NCBI RefSeq assembly: GCF_001500025.1
Contig: NZ_LQIW01000003.1
Location: 124,001 to 188,000 of the forward strand
DNA length: 64,000 nucleotides
Source of the DNA: Mycobacterium sp. IS-1590
Lineage (GTDB): Bacteria > Actinomycetota > Actinomycetes > Mycobacteriales > Mycobacteriaceae
Direction of reading: 5' to 3'
The notes under the pieces are model-generated. The model saw only the letters and a list, made by a program, of their open reading frames with translations. It did not search any database and was not told the origin of the DNA. Position numbers and translations under genes: made by a program. Shown in pieces: positions 1-9,108 of this stretch (positions are counted from its first letter, which is position 1; every line of letters begins with the position of its first letter).

Positions 1-651
1 TCGCTGCCGCCGATCTTCAACACGGTCTACGGCTCCGAAGACGACCACCCGGGCACCCAGGTGCGCGACTTCCACACCGACATCAAGGGCAACATGCCCG
101 ACGGTGCCCGGTACCACGCCCTGGATCCGGAGACCTACTTCTGGGCGCACGCGACATTCGTCGAGCAGGTGCTGTACTTCGCCGACACCTTCGTCAAGCG
201 GCTGAGCCGCGAGGAAAAAGAGCAGATCTATCTCGAGTCGAAGACGTGGTACCGCCGCTACGGCGTCAGTGACCGGCCGATGCCCGCCACCTACGACGAG
301 TTCGAACGGTACTGGGACCGCATGCTCGACGAGATCGTCGTCGCGCACAAAACCGCGGTGTACGGCGTCGGCTACGTGAAGAAGGGTTTCCCGTGCCCCA
401 AGGGTGTCCCCGCATGGGCGTGGAAGCTGATCGCACCGGCGTTCAACCCGCTCGCAGCGTTCCTGACCACCGGGGGCCTGCCGCCCCGCGCGCGCGAACT
501 GCTGCAACTGCCGTGGAGTGACCGCCAGGAGCGCCGCTACCAACGCTTTGCGGCGCTGTGGCGGTCGCGTCCGGTCAACTGGGTGTGGGATCGTCTGCCC
601 ATGAGCTGGCGCTACAACAGCTACGCCCAAAAGGGTTATGCCCGGGCCTGA
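1..651 (+). CDS. DUF2236 / MpaB-family oxygenase, C-terminal part (5' end outside window)
   Basis: The reading frame is open from base 1 and gives 216 residues before TGA at 649. The visible part begins [15 protein letters not shown] and contains [10 protein letters not shown], then [15 protein letters not shown], the histidine-containing signature typical of DUF2236 (oxygenase MpaB, haem-b latex-clearing-protein-like). The N-terminal third is missing because the window starts inside the gene. A second, more complete member lies at 43345, and both sit next to TetR genes. Known members bind haem b and act on isoprenoid or lipid-like substrates; the substrate here is unknown. The stop overlaps the start of the next gene by 14 bp, so the two are probably co-transcribed. 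Confidence 0.85.
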   Translation, partial: SLPPIFNTVYGSEDDHPGTQVRDFHTDIKGNMPDGARYHALDPETYFWAHATFVEQVLYFADTFVKRLSREEKEQIYLESKTWYRRYGVSDRPMPATYDEFERYWDRMLDEIVVAHKTAVYGVGYVKKGFPCPKGVPAWAWKLIAPAFNPLAAFLTTGGLPPRARELLQLPWSDRQERRYQRFAALWRSRPVNWVWDRLPMSWRYNSYAQKGYARA

Positions 652-1330
652 CCCGGCCCACGGGCCTGATTCGTCGCCCGCGACTGGACCTGATTCGTCG
701 CCCGCGACTGGACCTGATTCGTCGCCCGCGACGGGACCCGATTCGTCGCCCGCGACGGAAGCCATCCTGGACGCCGCCGTCATCGAGTTCGAACGGCACG
801 GCTTTCGGCGGGTCGCGCTCGACGACGTCGCCCGCCGCGCAGGCGTCAGCCGGACCACGATCTACCGACGGTTCGCCAACCGCGACGAACTCGTGGCCGC
901 GGTGATCGAACGCGAGAACATCGCGCTGTTCGCCGACATCGCCGAAGAGGTCAAACGCGCTGGGCCGCAGTCGAACTACTACGTCGAGGCGTTCACCCTG
1001 TCGATCCTGAAGTTCCGTCGCCACCGCGTGCTGTACCGGATACTGACCGACGAACCCGCTCTGCTGCTCGAACTTGCCCGCACGCACTACGACGCCGCGA
1101 TCACCAGGATGGCCGCCGCGTTGCGAATCATCTTCCCCGCCGGGTTCGCCGAACGCATCGGCGACGAAACCGTCGAGGAGTTGGCCGACACGATCCTGCG
1201 GTATGCGGTGATGGTGTTGCTGCTGCCCAGTTCCCAGCCTCTGCAGTCCGCCGACGACATCCGCGCTTTCGCTCGCAAACACTTCCTTCCCAGCCTTCCC
1301 GCCGCTTTGCGAACAGTGCCCACCGGTTAG
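638..1330 (+). CDS. TetR-family regulator with N-terminal octapeptide repeats
   Basis: 230 aa. The TetR helix-turn-helix lies at about residues 61-80 ([20 protein letters not shown]), followed by a helical ligand domain rich in hydrophobic residues. Residues 9-40 are four tandem copies of GPDSSPAT, a low-complexity extension not expected in TetR proteins. The ATG at 638 lies 14 bp inside the preceding MpaB gene, which argues for translational coupling. If a downstream codon is used instead, the repeats would be untranslated; no ATG, GTG or TTG that I noticed lies between the repeats and the HTH. It probably regulates the adjacent MpaB oxygenase; this is inference from position. Confidence 0.85.
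   Translation: MPGPDPAHGPDSSPATGPDSSPATGPDSSPATGPDSSPATEAILDAAVIEFERHGFRRVALDDVARRAGVSRTTIYRRFANRDELVAAVIERENIALFADIAEEVKRAGPQSNYYVEAFTLSILKFRRHRVLYRILTDEPALLLELARTHYDAAITRMAAALRIIFPAGFAERIGDETVEELADTILRYAVMVLLLPSSQPLQSADDIRAFARKHFLPSLPAALRTVPTG
662..757 (+). repeat. Four tandem 24-bp repeats inside the TetR coding sequence
   Basis: Units start at 662, 686, 710 and 734. They differ only at a few positions (ggg/gga at the first codon, cct/ccc at the second, act/acg at the last). The unit length is a multiple of three, so copy-number changes keep the frame and add or remove GPDSSPAT. Near identity at the DNA level suggests recent expansion by slippage. Confidence 0.95.
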
Positions 1331-1375
1331 CCGAACTGCGTTTCGTATTTCGGCTCTCCGGGCAGTCGTAGTTCC

Positions 1376-1696
1376 ATGACCAGCGAACAAGGGCAGGACC
1401 CAGGGTTCATCGAGGAGCAGCGGAAAGCCGAACCGGAGACCGACGAACACCACCAGGTCACCAGCGAACAGGAAACGCCGCCGCCCACCGAGAAACCCGA
1501 AGTCACCGACGAGCATCGGGAAAAGGCCAAAGAAATGCACAAGGCCTACGAGGAGGAGAGGCCGACGACCAAGATGCCGGGCACCGGCGGGGCGGTCGCG
1601 GGTACCGCGGTCAACGACTGGCTCGACGATGACGGCAACCCGAAGTTCACCAAAGAATCTGCGGGCGACGAAGCATCTGAGAGCAACAGCAGCTGA
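1376..1696 (+). CDS. Small acidic, proline/glutamate-rich hypothetical protein
   Basis: 106 aa starting ATG at 1376. The composition is dominated by E, D, K, P, T and Q with almost no large hydrophobics up to residue 60, so most of it is probably disordered. A short conserved-looking segment follows (TKMPGTGGAVAGTAVNDW and LDDDGNPKF). There is no signal peptide or membrane segment. I do not recognise a characterised family. It is separated by 45 bp from the TetR gene and by 35 bp from the next gene, which appears to have its own promoter. Confidence 0.65.
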   Translation: MTSEQGQDPGFIEEQRKAEPETDEHHQVTSEQETPPPTEKPEVTDEHREKAKEMHKAYEEERPTTKMPGTGGAVAGTAVNDWLDDDGNPKFTKESAGDEASESNSS

Positions 1697-1717
1697 CTGG
1701 CCGAGCGGGCGCGTGCC

Positions 1718-1723
1718 TACGCT
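1718..1723 (+). promoter_or_regulatory. -10 hexamer of a probable leaderless promoter for the gene at 1732
   Basis: TACGCT matches the mycobacterial SigA -10 form TANNNT and ends 8 bp before the GTG at 1732, so transcription would start at or beside the start codon. No ribosome binding site is visible in that gap. I see no clear -35. Confidence 0.4.
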
Positions 1724-1731
1724 AGGCAACC

Positions 1732-2214
1732 GTGACCACTCTGGAACAGATCGCACCGGCGTTCGTCGACATGGCCCACTCGATCGTGTGGGCCTCCGTC
1801 GCCACCGTCGACGCGAACGGCCGGCCCCGCACGCGCATCCTGCATCCGTTCTGGGAGTGGGACGGGACTGATCTCCTCGGTTGGATCGCCACCGTGCCGT
1901 CACCGGTGAAGAAGGACCATCTCGCGGCGCACCCGGAGGTCTCGGTGAGCTACTGGACCACCAACCACGACACGTGCAGCGCGGAATGTCTTGTCGAGTG
2001 GTATGTCGACGACGAAACCCGGGCGGCGGTATGGGACAAGTTCGCCACCGCCCCCGCACCGGTCGGCTACGACCCACGGATCATCCCGATGTGGCAGGAC
2101 GGGCCCACCTCAGACCAGTTCGCCGCGCTGCGGTTGACGCCGTACCGCATCCGGGTCATGCCCGGCACGGTGATGACGAAAGGTGAAGGCGCGCCGCTCA
2201 CCTGGTCCGCGTGA
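1732..2214 (+). CDS. Pyridoxamine 5'-phosphate oxidase-like (FMN-binding split barrel) protein
   Basis: 160 aa from GTG 1732. The sequence has the split-barrel pattern: a hydrophobic strand (SIVWASVATVDANGRPRTRIL), then HPFWEW, a lysine-containing linker (SPVKKDHLAAHPEVSVSYW) and a C-terminal RLTPYRIRVMPG strand. The family binds FMN or F420 and reduces or oxidises small molecules in the cytosol; many members have no known substrate. Length fits single-domain mycobacterial members. The start is supported by the -10 hexamer at 1718. Confidence 0.8.
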   Translation: MTTLEQIAPAFVDMAHSIVWASVATVDANGRPRTRILHPFWEWDGTDLLGWIATVPSPVKKDHLAAHPEVSVSYWTTNHDTCSAECLVEWYVDDETRAAVWDKFATAPAPVGYDPRIIPMWQDGPTSDQFAALRLTPYRIRVMPGTVMTKGEGAPLTWSA

Positions 2215-2263
2215 ATCTCGCGTACCGATGCGGACCCGACGCGACCTGGGCGATGATCTGCAC

Positions 2264-3622
2264 ATGACCACCACGCTCGACGTCTCGGCGTTGCCGCTGG
2301 TGCCGAAGAACCCGCTGCCGATCTGGCGGCTGGTCAAGCTCCTCCGCAGACTCGACACCGGCCAGGACGTCATCCGCGACGCCAGCGGCCCGATCACGCG
2401 CATTCAGGTCGCACCGAAGTGGCTGTATCAACCGATCGTGGCCGTGATGTCGCCCGCCGGTATGCGCGACATACTCGGACGCCCCGACAACTCCTCCGAG
2501 CGATGCATCTACCACGACGAAGTCCGCAACATGGCGGGCGACAGTCTGTTCGTGTTGCCCAATGAACTGTGGCGACCGCGCAAGCGGGCCCTGCAGCCGG
2601 TCTTCACCAAGCAGAACGTCCGCAACTTCGGCGGCTACATGTCCGCGGCCGCCCAAGCCTTCGTCGACCGCTGGCCCGACGGCGGCGAACTCGACCTCGA
2701 CGTCGAATGCCGCCGCGTGGCCATGCAGTCACTGGGACATTCCGTGTTGGGCGTCGACCTCAACGAGCGCGCCGACACGATCGCCCGCTGCATGCACGTC
2801 GCGTCTTCCTACACCGCCGACCGCGCGCTGCGCCCGGTGCGGGCACCGCGCTGGCTACCCACGCCCGCCCGCCGCCGCGCGCGCCGCGCGGTAGCCGAGA
2901 TGAAAGAGATCACCGACGAGATGGTGCGCGCGTGCCGCGACGACCCGACGCGCGACGCCCCGCTGGTGCGGGCGCTCATGGCTGCCAGGGATCCCGAGAC
3001 CGGGGTGCCCCTGTCGGACGACGACATCTCGAACGACCTACTGATCTTCATGCTCGCCGGGCATGACACCACCTCGACCGCGCTGACGTTCTCGCTGTGG
3101 GCGCTGGGGCGTCATCCCGACATCCAGGACCGCGTCGCCGCAGAAGCCGCCGCGATCGGCGACCGGGAGCTGACTCCCGACGACGTGCCCCGGCTGACGT
3201 ACACCGTGCAGGTGCTGCACGAGGCGATCCGACTGTGTCCACCGGCGGCCGGCGTGGCCCGGCTGGCCACCCGTGACATTGCCGTCGACGGCTATCGCGT
3301 CGAGGCCGGCACCCTCGTGGCGCTCGGGCTCTACGGGCTGCACCACGACCCGGCGCTGTGGCCCGACCCGATGGTGTTCGACCCCGAGCGCTTCAGCCCG
3401 GAGAACACCGCGAACCGCGAGCGTTGGCAGTTCCTGCCGTTCCTCGCCGGTGGACGGCCGTGCATCGGCGAGCACTTCGCGCGGCTGGAGACGACGCTGG
3501 CGCTGGCCACGATCGTGCGGGCCGCCCGGATCGAATCGCTGGACAGCGCGTTCGAGTGCGACGTGCCGTTCACCACCATCGCCAAGGGCCCGATCCGGGC
3601 CCGTCTTTGCCCCCGGGCTTAG
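2264..3622 (+). CDS. Cytochrome P450
   Basis: 452 aa from ATG 2264; an upstream in-frame extension to 2183 overlaps the preceding gene and looks non-coding. All P450 landmarks are present: the I-helix oxygen-activation motif AGHDTTS at residues 265-271, the K-helix E320-x-x-R323 (HEAIR), the PERF meander, and the haem-thiolate loop FLAGGRPCIG with the axial cysteine at residue 400. It is a soluble monooxygenase needing ferredoxin and reductase partners, neither of which is encoded nearby. The substrate cannot be read from sequence. GATGAT lies 6 bp before the start and could be a weak -10. It converges on the reductase gene, overlapping it by 4 bp at the 3' ends. Confidence 0.93.
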   Translation: MTTTLDVSALPLVPKNPLPIWRLVKLLRRLDTGQDVIRDASGPITRIQVAPKWLYQPIVAVMSPAGMRDILGRPDNSSERCIYHDEVRNMAGDSLFVLPNELWRPRKRALQPVFTKQNVRNFGGYMSAAAQAFVDRWPDGGELDLDVECRRVAMQSLGHSVLGVDLNERADTIARCMHVASSYTADRALRPVRAPRWLPTPARRRARRAVAEMKEITDEMVRACRDDPTRDAPLVRALMAARDPETGVPLSDDDISNDLLIFMLAGHDTTSTALTFSLWALGRHPDIQDRVAAEAAAIGDRELTPDDVPRLTYTVQVLHEAIRLCPPAAGVARLATRDIAVDGYRVEAGTLVALGLYGLHHDPALWPDPMVFDPERFSPENTANRERWQFLPFLAGGRPCIGEHFARLETTLALATIVRAARIESLDSAFECDVPFTTIAKGPIRARLCPRA

Positions 3623-3999
3623 CCCCGCGTCAGCAGGACGGCCTGGTCGAACGGCAGCAGGCCGAACAGCGGCCGCATCCATCCGGTGACCGAGGGCGCG
3701 GCCTCGGCCTTCGTCACCACGCGGGGGTCACGGACGCCGAACGTCCGGCCGTACCGTCTCATCCGCCCACCACCGGCAGCGGTGATGTTCTTCAGCCAGT
3801 CCCGGTCGGGGCCGTAGGTGAGCAGAATGGCCACCCCGTCACGGGTTGGGAACACCGTCAGCGGAGTCCGATACGGCCGACCCGACTTGCGCCCGGTGTG
3901 CTCGAGGATGCCCATCGACGGCGCCCACCCCGCCCACAGCCGCTGAATCGGATTGGTGACGCGGCGGTTGAACCGCGCGAGCCATTGCGGGAGCTGCAT
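3619..3999 (-). CDS. Deazaflavin (F420)-dependent nitroreductase-family protein
   Basis: 126 aa. I chose ATG at 3999 (MQLPQWLARFNRR) because a GAGGG ribosome binding site precedes it and the longer frame would run into hemL on the opposite strand. The family core is visible: hydrophobic N-terminus, ILEHTGRKSGRPYRTPL, then VAILLTYGPDRDWLKNI and a C-terminal VLLTRG. Members of the Ddn/FGD-like split-barrel family use reduced F420 to reduce quinones, nitro compounds or unsaturated ketones. It is divergent from hemL, with 94 bp between. Confidence 0.8.
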   Translation of the reverse strand: MQLPQWLARFNRRVTNPIQRLWAGWAPSMGILEHTGRKSGRPYRTPLTVFPTRDGVAILLTYGPDRDWLKNITAAGGGRMRRYGRTFGVRDPRVVTKAEAAPSVTGWMRPLFGLLPFDQAVLLTRG

Positions 4000-4058
4000 G
4001 CCCTCATCCAACTCGGAAGCCGAACGCGGCTCAAGCGTGTGACCACTACACCCTGTAG

Positions 4059-4086
4059 TTGACGGTTTGCGCCGGGCTGGGACACT
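4059..4086 (+). promoter_or_regulatory. Candidate hemL promoter
   Basis: TTGACG at 4059-4064 is followed after 16 bp by GACACT at 4081-4086, which has A and T at the two key -10 positions and ends 7 bp before the ATG at 4094. This would give a leaderless or near-leaderless hemL transcript. Confidence 0.35.
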
Positions 4087-4093
4087 GGTGGCC

Positions 4094-5410
4094 ATGCGTG
4101 CTGACCAGATCACCACCGAGGTGTCGGCGCGGTTGTTCGCCGAGGCGTCGGCCGTCATCCCGGGCGGGGTGAACTCACCCGTGCGGGCGTTCACCTCGGT
4201 CGGCGGCACCCCCCGGTTCATCACCTCCGGCAACGGCTACTGGCTGACCGACGCCGACGGCAACCGCTACGTCGACCTGGTCTGCTCGTGGGGACCGATG
4301 ATCCTCGGCCACGCGCATCCGGACGTGGTCGCCGCGGTGCAGCAGGTGGTGACCGACGGACTGTCCTTCGGCGCGCCCACCCCCTCGGAGTCGGAGCTGG
4401 CCGCCGAGATCATCGGCCGGGTCGCGCCGGTTCAGCGGCTGCGGCTGGTGAACTCCGGGACCGAGTCGACGATGAGCGCGATCCGGCTGGCGCGCGGCTA
4501 CACCGGCCGGGCCAAGATCGTGAAGTTCTCCGGCTGCTACCACGGCCACAGCGACGCGCTGCTTGCCGACGCCGGTTCCGGTGTCGCCACGCTCGGCCTG
4601 CCGTCCTCGCCGGGTGTGACGGGTGCCGCGGCGGCCGACACGATCGTGCTGCCCTACAACGACGTCGCCGCCGTCGACGAGGTTTTCGTCCGTTTCGGCG
4701 ACGACATCGCCTGCGTGATCACCGAAGCCAGCCCCGGCAACATGGGAACGGTGCCGCCGCAGGACGGTTTCAACGCCGCGCTGCGCCGCATCACGGCCGA
4801 CCACGGGGCCCTGCTGATCGTCGACGAGGTGATGACCGGCTTCCGGGTCAGCCGATCGGGTTGGTACGGCATCGACCCCGTCGATGCCGACCTGTTCACC
4901 TTCGGCAAGGTGATGAGTGGCGGGCTGCCCGCGGCGGCGTTCGGCGGCCGCGCCGAGGTGATGGAGCGGCTCGCCCCGCTGGGGCCGGTGTATCAGGCCG
5001 GCACGTTGTCCGGTAACCCTGTCGCGATGGCGGCCGGGCTGGCGACGCTGCGCGCGGCCGACGACACCGCGTACGCGACACTCGACGCCAACGCCGACCG
5101 CCTTACCGCACTGCTTGAGCAGGCGTTGACCGAAGCCGGTGTGGCGCACACCGTCTCGCGGGCCGGCAACATGTTCAGCGTGTTCTTCACCGACCAGCCG
5201 GTCACCGACTTCGCCTCCGCGCGGGCGTCAGAGACGTGGCGGTTCCCGGCCTTCTTCCACGCGCTTCTGGACGCTGGTGTCTACCCGCCGCCGAGCGCCT
5301 TCGAGACCTGGTTCGTGTCAACGGCTTTGGACGACGAGGCGTTCGACCGTATCGCAGCCGCGCTGCCCGGTGCGGCCCGCGCCGCCGCCGAGGCGGTCAA
5401 ACCGGCATGA
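4094..5410 (+). CDS. hemL: Glutamate-1-semialdehyde 2,1-aminomutase
   Basis: 438 aa. It converts glutamate-1-semialdehyde to 5-aminolevulinate, the committed precursor of haem, corrin and sirohaem. This is a class-III PLP aminotransferase fold: [12 protein letters not shown] near the N-terminus, [22 protein letters not shown], the aspartate motif [12 protein letters not shown] and the Schiff-base lysine in [10 protein letters not shown] at residue 272. ATG 4094 is preferred over the upstream in-frame codons at 4067 and 4088 because homologues begin just before the RLFAEA segment. It heads an operon of overlapping genes leading into cytochrome c maturation, matching Rv0524 onward. Confidence 0.96.
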   Translation: MRADQITTEVSARLFAEASAVIPGGVNSPVRAFTSVGGTPRFITSGNGYWLTDADGNRYVDLVCSWGPMILGHAHPDVVAAVQQVVTDGLSFGAPTPSESELAAEIIGRVAPVQRLRLVNSGTESTMSAIRLARGYTGRAKIVKFSGCYHGHSDALLADAGSGVATLGLPSSPGVTGAAAADTIVLPYNDVAAVDEVFVRFGDDIACVITEASPGNMGTVPPQDGFNAALRRITADHGALLIVDEVMTGFRVSRSGWYGIDPVDADLFTFGKVMSGGLPAAAFGGRAEVMERLAPLGPVYQAGTLSGNPVAMAAGLATLRAADDTAYATLDANADRLTALLEQALTEAGVAHTVSRAGNMFSVFFTDQPVTDFASARASETWRFPAFFHALLDAGVYPPPSAFETWFVSTALDDEAFDRIAAALPGAARAAAEAVKPA

Positions 5411-6042
5411 CCGAGACACCGTCCGAGGCGGGCGAGGCCGTGAAGACAGTGGTGCACGTCATGCGCCACGGCGAGGTGCACAACCCCGACAAAATCCTCT
5501 ACGGCCGCCTCCCGGACTACCACCTCTCCGAACGGGGCCGAGCGCAGGCCCAGGCCGTGGCGAACTGGCTCGCCACGCGAGACATCGTCTACGTGGTGGC
5601 CTCGCCGCTGGAGCGCGCACAGGAGACAGCCGCCCCGATCGCGGCGGGTCTGGGACTGTCCGTCGACACCGACGACGAGCTCATCGAATCGCTGAACATC
5701 TTTCAGGGACAACGGGTCTCACCGGGTGACGGCGCGCTGCGCGACCCCCGCAACTGGTGGCACCTGCGCAACCCCCGCACACCGTCGTGGGGGGAGCCGT
5801 ACCGCGAGATCGCCGAGCGGATGACCGCGGCCGTGCATCGGGCCAGAGGCAAGGCGGCCGGCCACGAGGCGGTGTGTGTCAGCCATCAACTACCCGTTGA
5901 GACCCTGCGCCGGTCGATGACCGGTCAACCGCTGCACCACTTCCCGACCCGACGGCTGTGCAACCTGGCCTCGGTGACGTCGTTCTACTTCCACGGGGAC
6001 ACCTACGTCGGCTGGGGTTACGCGGAGTTGGCCGGACAGTGA
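5407..6042 (+). CDS. Histidine phosphatase (phosphoglycerate mutase-like)
   Basis: 211 aa. ATG 5407 overlaps the hemL stop (ATGA). The phosphoacceptor motif RHGEVHNP is at residues 20-27 and the second catalytic histidine is in CVSHQLP, His160; arginine in [10 protein letters not shown] completes the phosphate pocket. Length and motifs fit small-molecule or sugar-phosphate phosphatases of this superfamily. It is the counterpart of Rv0525 by position. The substrate is unknown; a role connected to haem or cytochrome c is only suggested by the operon. Confidence 0.88.
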   Translation: MTETPSEAGEAVKTVVHVMRHGEVHNPDKILYGRLPDYHLSERGRAQAQAVANWLATRDIVYVVASPLERAQETAAPIAAGLGLSVDTDDELIESLNIFQGQRVSPGDGALRDPRNWWHLRNPRTPSWGEPYREIAERMTAAVHRARGKAAGHEAVCVSHQLPVETLRRSMTGQPLHHFPTRRLCNLASVTSFYFHGDTYVGWGYAELAGQ

Positions 6043-6689
6043 GTCGGTGGTTTGTGCACGGCCGTCGGCACTTCGCGCGAGCGCTCATCGCAGCCTGCGT
6101 GGGATGCGTCGCGGTGGCCGGATGCTCCACCGGCGACGATGCCGTGGCGCAGGGCGGCACCTTCGAATTCGTCGCCCCCGGCGGCCAGACCGACATCTTC
6201 TACGACCCCCCGCAGGATCGCGGCCGTCCGGGTCCGCTACGCGGTCCGGATCTGATGGACCCCGACAAGACCATCTCCCTCGACGACTTCGCGGGCAAGG
6301 TGGTGGTTCTCAACGTGTGGGGCCAGTGGTGTGGCCCGTGTCGCACCGAGATCACCGAGCTCCAACAGGTGTACGACGCCACCAAGGATCTCGGCGTGCA
6401 GTTCCTCGGCATCGACGTCCGCGACAACAATCGAATTGCGGCGCGGGACTTCATCGTCGACCGCGGCATCACCTTCCCGTCGATCTACGATCCGCCGATG
6501 CGGACCATGATCGCGTTCGGGGGCCGCTATCCGACGACGGTGATCCCCTCGACGGTGGTCCTGGATCGCGAGCATCGCGTCGCCGCGGTGTTCTTGCGTG
6601 AACTGCTGGCCGAAGACCTGCAGCCGGTGGTGGAACGCCTTGCGCGCGAGAAGAATGGGACCGAGCAGCCGGAGAAGGCCGGCACATGA
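6039..6689 (+). CDS. TlpA/ResA-like thioredoxin lipoprotein
   Basis: 216 aa from GTG 6039, which overlaps the previous stop (GTGA). The N-terminus is a lipoprotein signal ending in the lipobox VAVAGC, so Cys29 is expected to be acylated and the protein anchored outside the membrane. A thioredoxin fold follows with the redox motif WCGPC at residues 97-101 and a cis-proline region TTVIPSTVV. In system-II cytochrome c maturation such proteins reduce the haem-binding CXXCH cysteines of apocytochrome c, receiving electrons from CcdA, encoded immediately downstream. Counterpart of Rv0526. Confidence 0.92.
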   Translation: MSRWFVHGRRHFARALIAACVGCVAVAGCSTGDDAVAQGGTFEFVAPGGQTDIFYDPPQDRGRPGPLRGPDLMDPDKTISLDDFAGKVVVLNVWGQWCGPCRTEITELQQVYDATKDLGVQFLGIDVRDNNRIAARDFIVDRGITFPSIYDPPMRTMIAFGGRYPTTVIPSTVVLDREHRVAAVFLRELLAEDLQPVVERLAREKNGTEQPEKAGT

Positions 6690-7537
6690 GCCTCGACCAG
6701 GTGGACCAGCTGATCGCCGGCGGTCCGGTTCTGCTGGCTCTCCTGGTCAGCGCGCTCGCCGGGCTGGTGTCGTTCGCGTCGCCGTGCGTGGTGCCGCTGG
6801 TGCCCGGTTACCTGTCGTATCTGGCCGCGGTCGTCGGGGTGCAGGATGCGGCTACCCCCGGGGACACCCCCGTATTGGTGCGCCCAGACCGACGTCCTGG
6901 CGGAAAAACGCGGGAAGAATCCGCCACAGGGTCGGTCTCGGCGAGAACCACCAGGCTGCGAGTCGCCGGCGCGGCCGCGCTGTTCGTCGCCGGGTTCACG
7001 GTCGTCTTCCTGCTCGGCACCGTCGCCGTCCTCGGGATGACGACGTCGTTGATCACCAATCAGCTTCTGCTGCAGCGCATCGGCGGGGTGGTCACGATCG
7101 TCATGGGGCTGGCGTTCGTCGGATTCATCCCCGCATTACAGCGGGAGGCCCGGTTCGCGCCGCGGCAGATCTCCACGCTGGGCGGCGCCCCCCTGCTCGG
7201 CGCGGTCTTCGCGCTGGGCTGGACACCGTGCCTCGGTCCCACCCTGACCGGTGTGATCGCGGTCGCTTCGGCCACCGACGGCGCCAACATCGCCCGGGGC
7301 GTCGCGCTCGTCATCGCATACTGCCTGGGCCTGGGAATCCCGTTCGTGTTGTTGGCGTTCGGCTCGGCGCGCGCGGTGCAGGGTCTGGCGTGGTTGCGCA
7401 GGCACACCCGCGCGATCCAGATCTTCGGCGGCGTGCTGCTGATTCTGGTCGGCGTGGCGCTGGTGACGGGGCTGTGGGGAGACTTCGTGTCCTGGGTGCG
7501 CGACGCCTTTGTCAGCGATGTGACGCTGCCGATATGA
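6686..7537 (+). CDS. ccdA: Cytochrome c biogenesis transmembrane electron carrier CcdA
   Basis: 283 aa, ATG overlapping the preceding stop. It is polytopic with about six hydrophobic segments. The two redox cysteines are Cys34 in SFASPCVVPLVPGY and Cys182 in LGWTPCLGPTL, the paired motifs of the CcdA/DsbD-beta family. It moves reducing equivalents from cytosolic thioredoxin across the membrane to the TlpA-like protein encoded just upstream. The loop at residues 52-90 is long and charged, a species-variable insertion. Counterpart of Rv0527. Confidence 0.94.
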   Translation: MSLDQVDQLIAGGPVLLALLVSALAGLVSFASPCVVPLVPGYLSYLAAVVGVQDAATPGDTPVLVRPDRRPGGKTREESATGSVSARTTRLRVAGAAALFVAGFTVVFLLGTVAVLGMTTSLITNQLLLQRIGGVVTIVMGLAFVGFIPALQREARFAPRQISTLGGAPLLGAVFALGWTPCLGPTLTGVIAVASATDGANIARGVALVIAYCLGLGIPFVLLAFGSARAVQGLAWLRRHTRAIQIFGGVLLILVGVALVTGLWGDFVSWVRDAFVSDVTLPI

Positions 7538-9108
7538 CGAAAGTGTTTGCGCTGCTTCGGAACACCTGGCGAACCCTGACGTCGATGGGCACCGCGCTGG
7601 TGTTGCTGTTCCTGCTGGCCCTCGCGGCGATCCCCGGCGCCCTGCTGCCGCAGCGCAGCCTCAACGAGTCCAAGGTCGATCAGTACATCGCCGAGCACCC
7701 GACCATCGGGCCCTGGCTCGACCGACTGCAGGCCTTCGATGTGTTCTCCAGCTTCTGGTTCACCGCAATCTATGTGCTGCTGTTCATCTCGCTGGTGGGC
7801 TGCCTCACCCCCCGCCTCGTCGAACACTTCCGCAGCATGCGGGCCAACCCCGTCCCCGCCCCGCGCAACCTGAGGCGGCTGCCCAAACACCACACCGCCG
7901 AGGTGTCCGGCCAGGCCGATGACCTGGCGGCGACGGTGAACGAGCGGTTGCGCGGATGGCGCAAGACCACCCGCGAGGACAACGGAACCGTCGAAATCTC
8001 CGCGGAGAAGGGCTATCTGCGCGAGTTCGGCAACATCGTGTTCCACTTTTCGCTGCTCGGGCTGCTCGTGGCGGTGGCTGCGGGCAAGCTGTTCGGCTAC
8101 GAGGGCAACGTCATCGTCATCGCCGACGGCGGTCCGGGCTTCTGTTCGGCCTCGCCGGCGGCGTTCGACTCCTTCCGCGCGGGTAACACCGTGGACGGCA
8201 CCTCGCTGTATCCGATCTGCCTGCGGGTCAACGACTTCCAAGCCGACTACCTGCCGACGGGGCAGGCGACATCGTTCGCCGCCGACATCGAATACCAGGC
8301 GGGCGCCGACCTGGAGTCGGGCACCTGGCGGCCGTACCACCTGAAGGTCAACCATCCGCTGCGGGTCGGCGGCGACCGGGTGTACCTGCAGGGTCACGGT
8401 TACGCCCCCACCTTCACCGTGACGTTTCCGGACGGGCAGACGCGCACGCAGACGTTGCAGTGGCGACCCGACGACCAGATCACGTTCCTGTCCTCGGGTG
8501 CCCTGCGTTTCGACCCGCCCGCGGGCACCTACCCCGACGCCGACGAACGTCGCAAGAACCAGCTCGCCATCCAGGGCCTGTTCGCGCCGACCGAACAGCT
8601 GCACGGAACGCTGCTGTCCTCGAGCTTCCCGGCGCTCAACGACCCCGCCGTCGCGATCGACATCTACCGCGGTGACACCGGCCTGGACAGCGGACGACCG
8701 CAGTCACTGTTCACGCTCGACCCGCGCCTGATCGAGCAGGGCCGGCTCACCAAGAAGGCGCGGGTCAACCTCGGCGCGGGCGAATCGACACGACTCGACG
8801 ACGGCACCCTGGTGCGGTTCGACGGCGCCGTGCCGTTCATCAACGTCCAGGTCTCCCACGACCCGGCGCAGGTGTGGGTGCTGGTTTTCGCGATGACCAT
8901 GATGGCGGGTTTGTTGGTGTCGCTGGTGGTGCGCCGGCGCAGAATCTGGATTCGGCTCACCCCCGCGGGGGCGGGTACCGTAACCGTCGAGCTGGGCGGG
9001 CTGGCGCGCACCGACAACTCCGGGTGGGGCGATGAGTTCGAGCGGTTGACGCAGCGCCTGCTTCCCGACGCGACACCGGCGCACGCCGCAGGAGAGAAGG
9101 TCACATGA
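7534..9108 (+). CDS. resB: ResB-like cytochrome c biogenesis protein
   Basis: 524 aa from ATG 7534; the frame is open further upstream through ccdA, but that part is out of frame with it and non-coding. Three hydrophobic segments lie near the N-terminus (TALVLLFLLALAAIPGALL, WFTAIYVLLFISLVGC, FHFSLLGLLVAVAAG), a large extracytoplasmic domain follows, and a last segment lies near residue 455 (VLVFAMTMMAGLLVSLVV). ResB works with CcsA to export haem and ligate it to apocytochrome c outside the membrane. The 4-bp overlaps on both sides imply tight co-expression. Counterpart of Rv0528. Confidence 0.94.
   Translation: MTKVFALLRNTWRTLTSMGTALVLLFLLALAAIPGALLPQRSLNESKVDQYIAEHPTIGPWLDRLQAFDVFSSFWFTAIYVLLFISLVGCLTPRLVEHFRSMRANPVPAPRNLRRLPKHHTAEVSGQADDLAATVNERLRGWRKTTREDNGTVEISAEKGYLREFGNIVFHFSLLGLLVAVAAGKLFGYEGNVIVIADGGPGFCSASPAAFDSFRAGNTVDGTSLYPICLRVNDFQADYLPTGQATSFAADIEYQAGADLESGTWRPYHLKVNHPLRVGGDRVYLQGHGYAPTFTVTFPDGQTRTQTLQWRPDDQITFLSSGALRFDPPAGTYPDADERRKNQLAIQGLFAPTEQLHGTLLSSSFPALNDPAVAIDIYRGDTGLDSGRPQSLFTLDPRLIEQGRLTKKARVNLGAGESTRLDDGTLVRFDGAVPFINVQVSHDPAQVWVLVFAMTMMAGLLVSLVVRRRRIWIRLTPAGAGTVTVELGGLARTDNSGWGDEFERLTQRLLPDATPAHAAGEKVT

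Noticed and set aside
575-2077. 500-codon minus-strand open frame over the TetR and PNPOx genes
   Set aside because: It has no domain and is antisense to three genes with clear families; it is an effect of high GC and the tandem repeat.
6598-7533. Extension of the ResB frame to 836 codons
   Set aside because: The extra part is an out-of-frame reading of ccdA; ATG 7534 overlaps the ccdA stop as expected for this operon.
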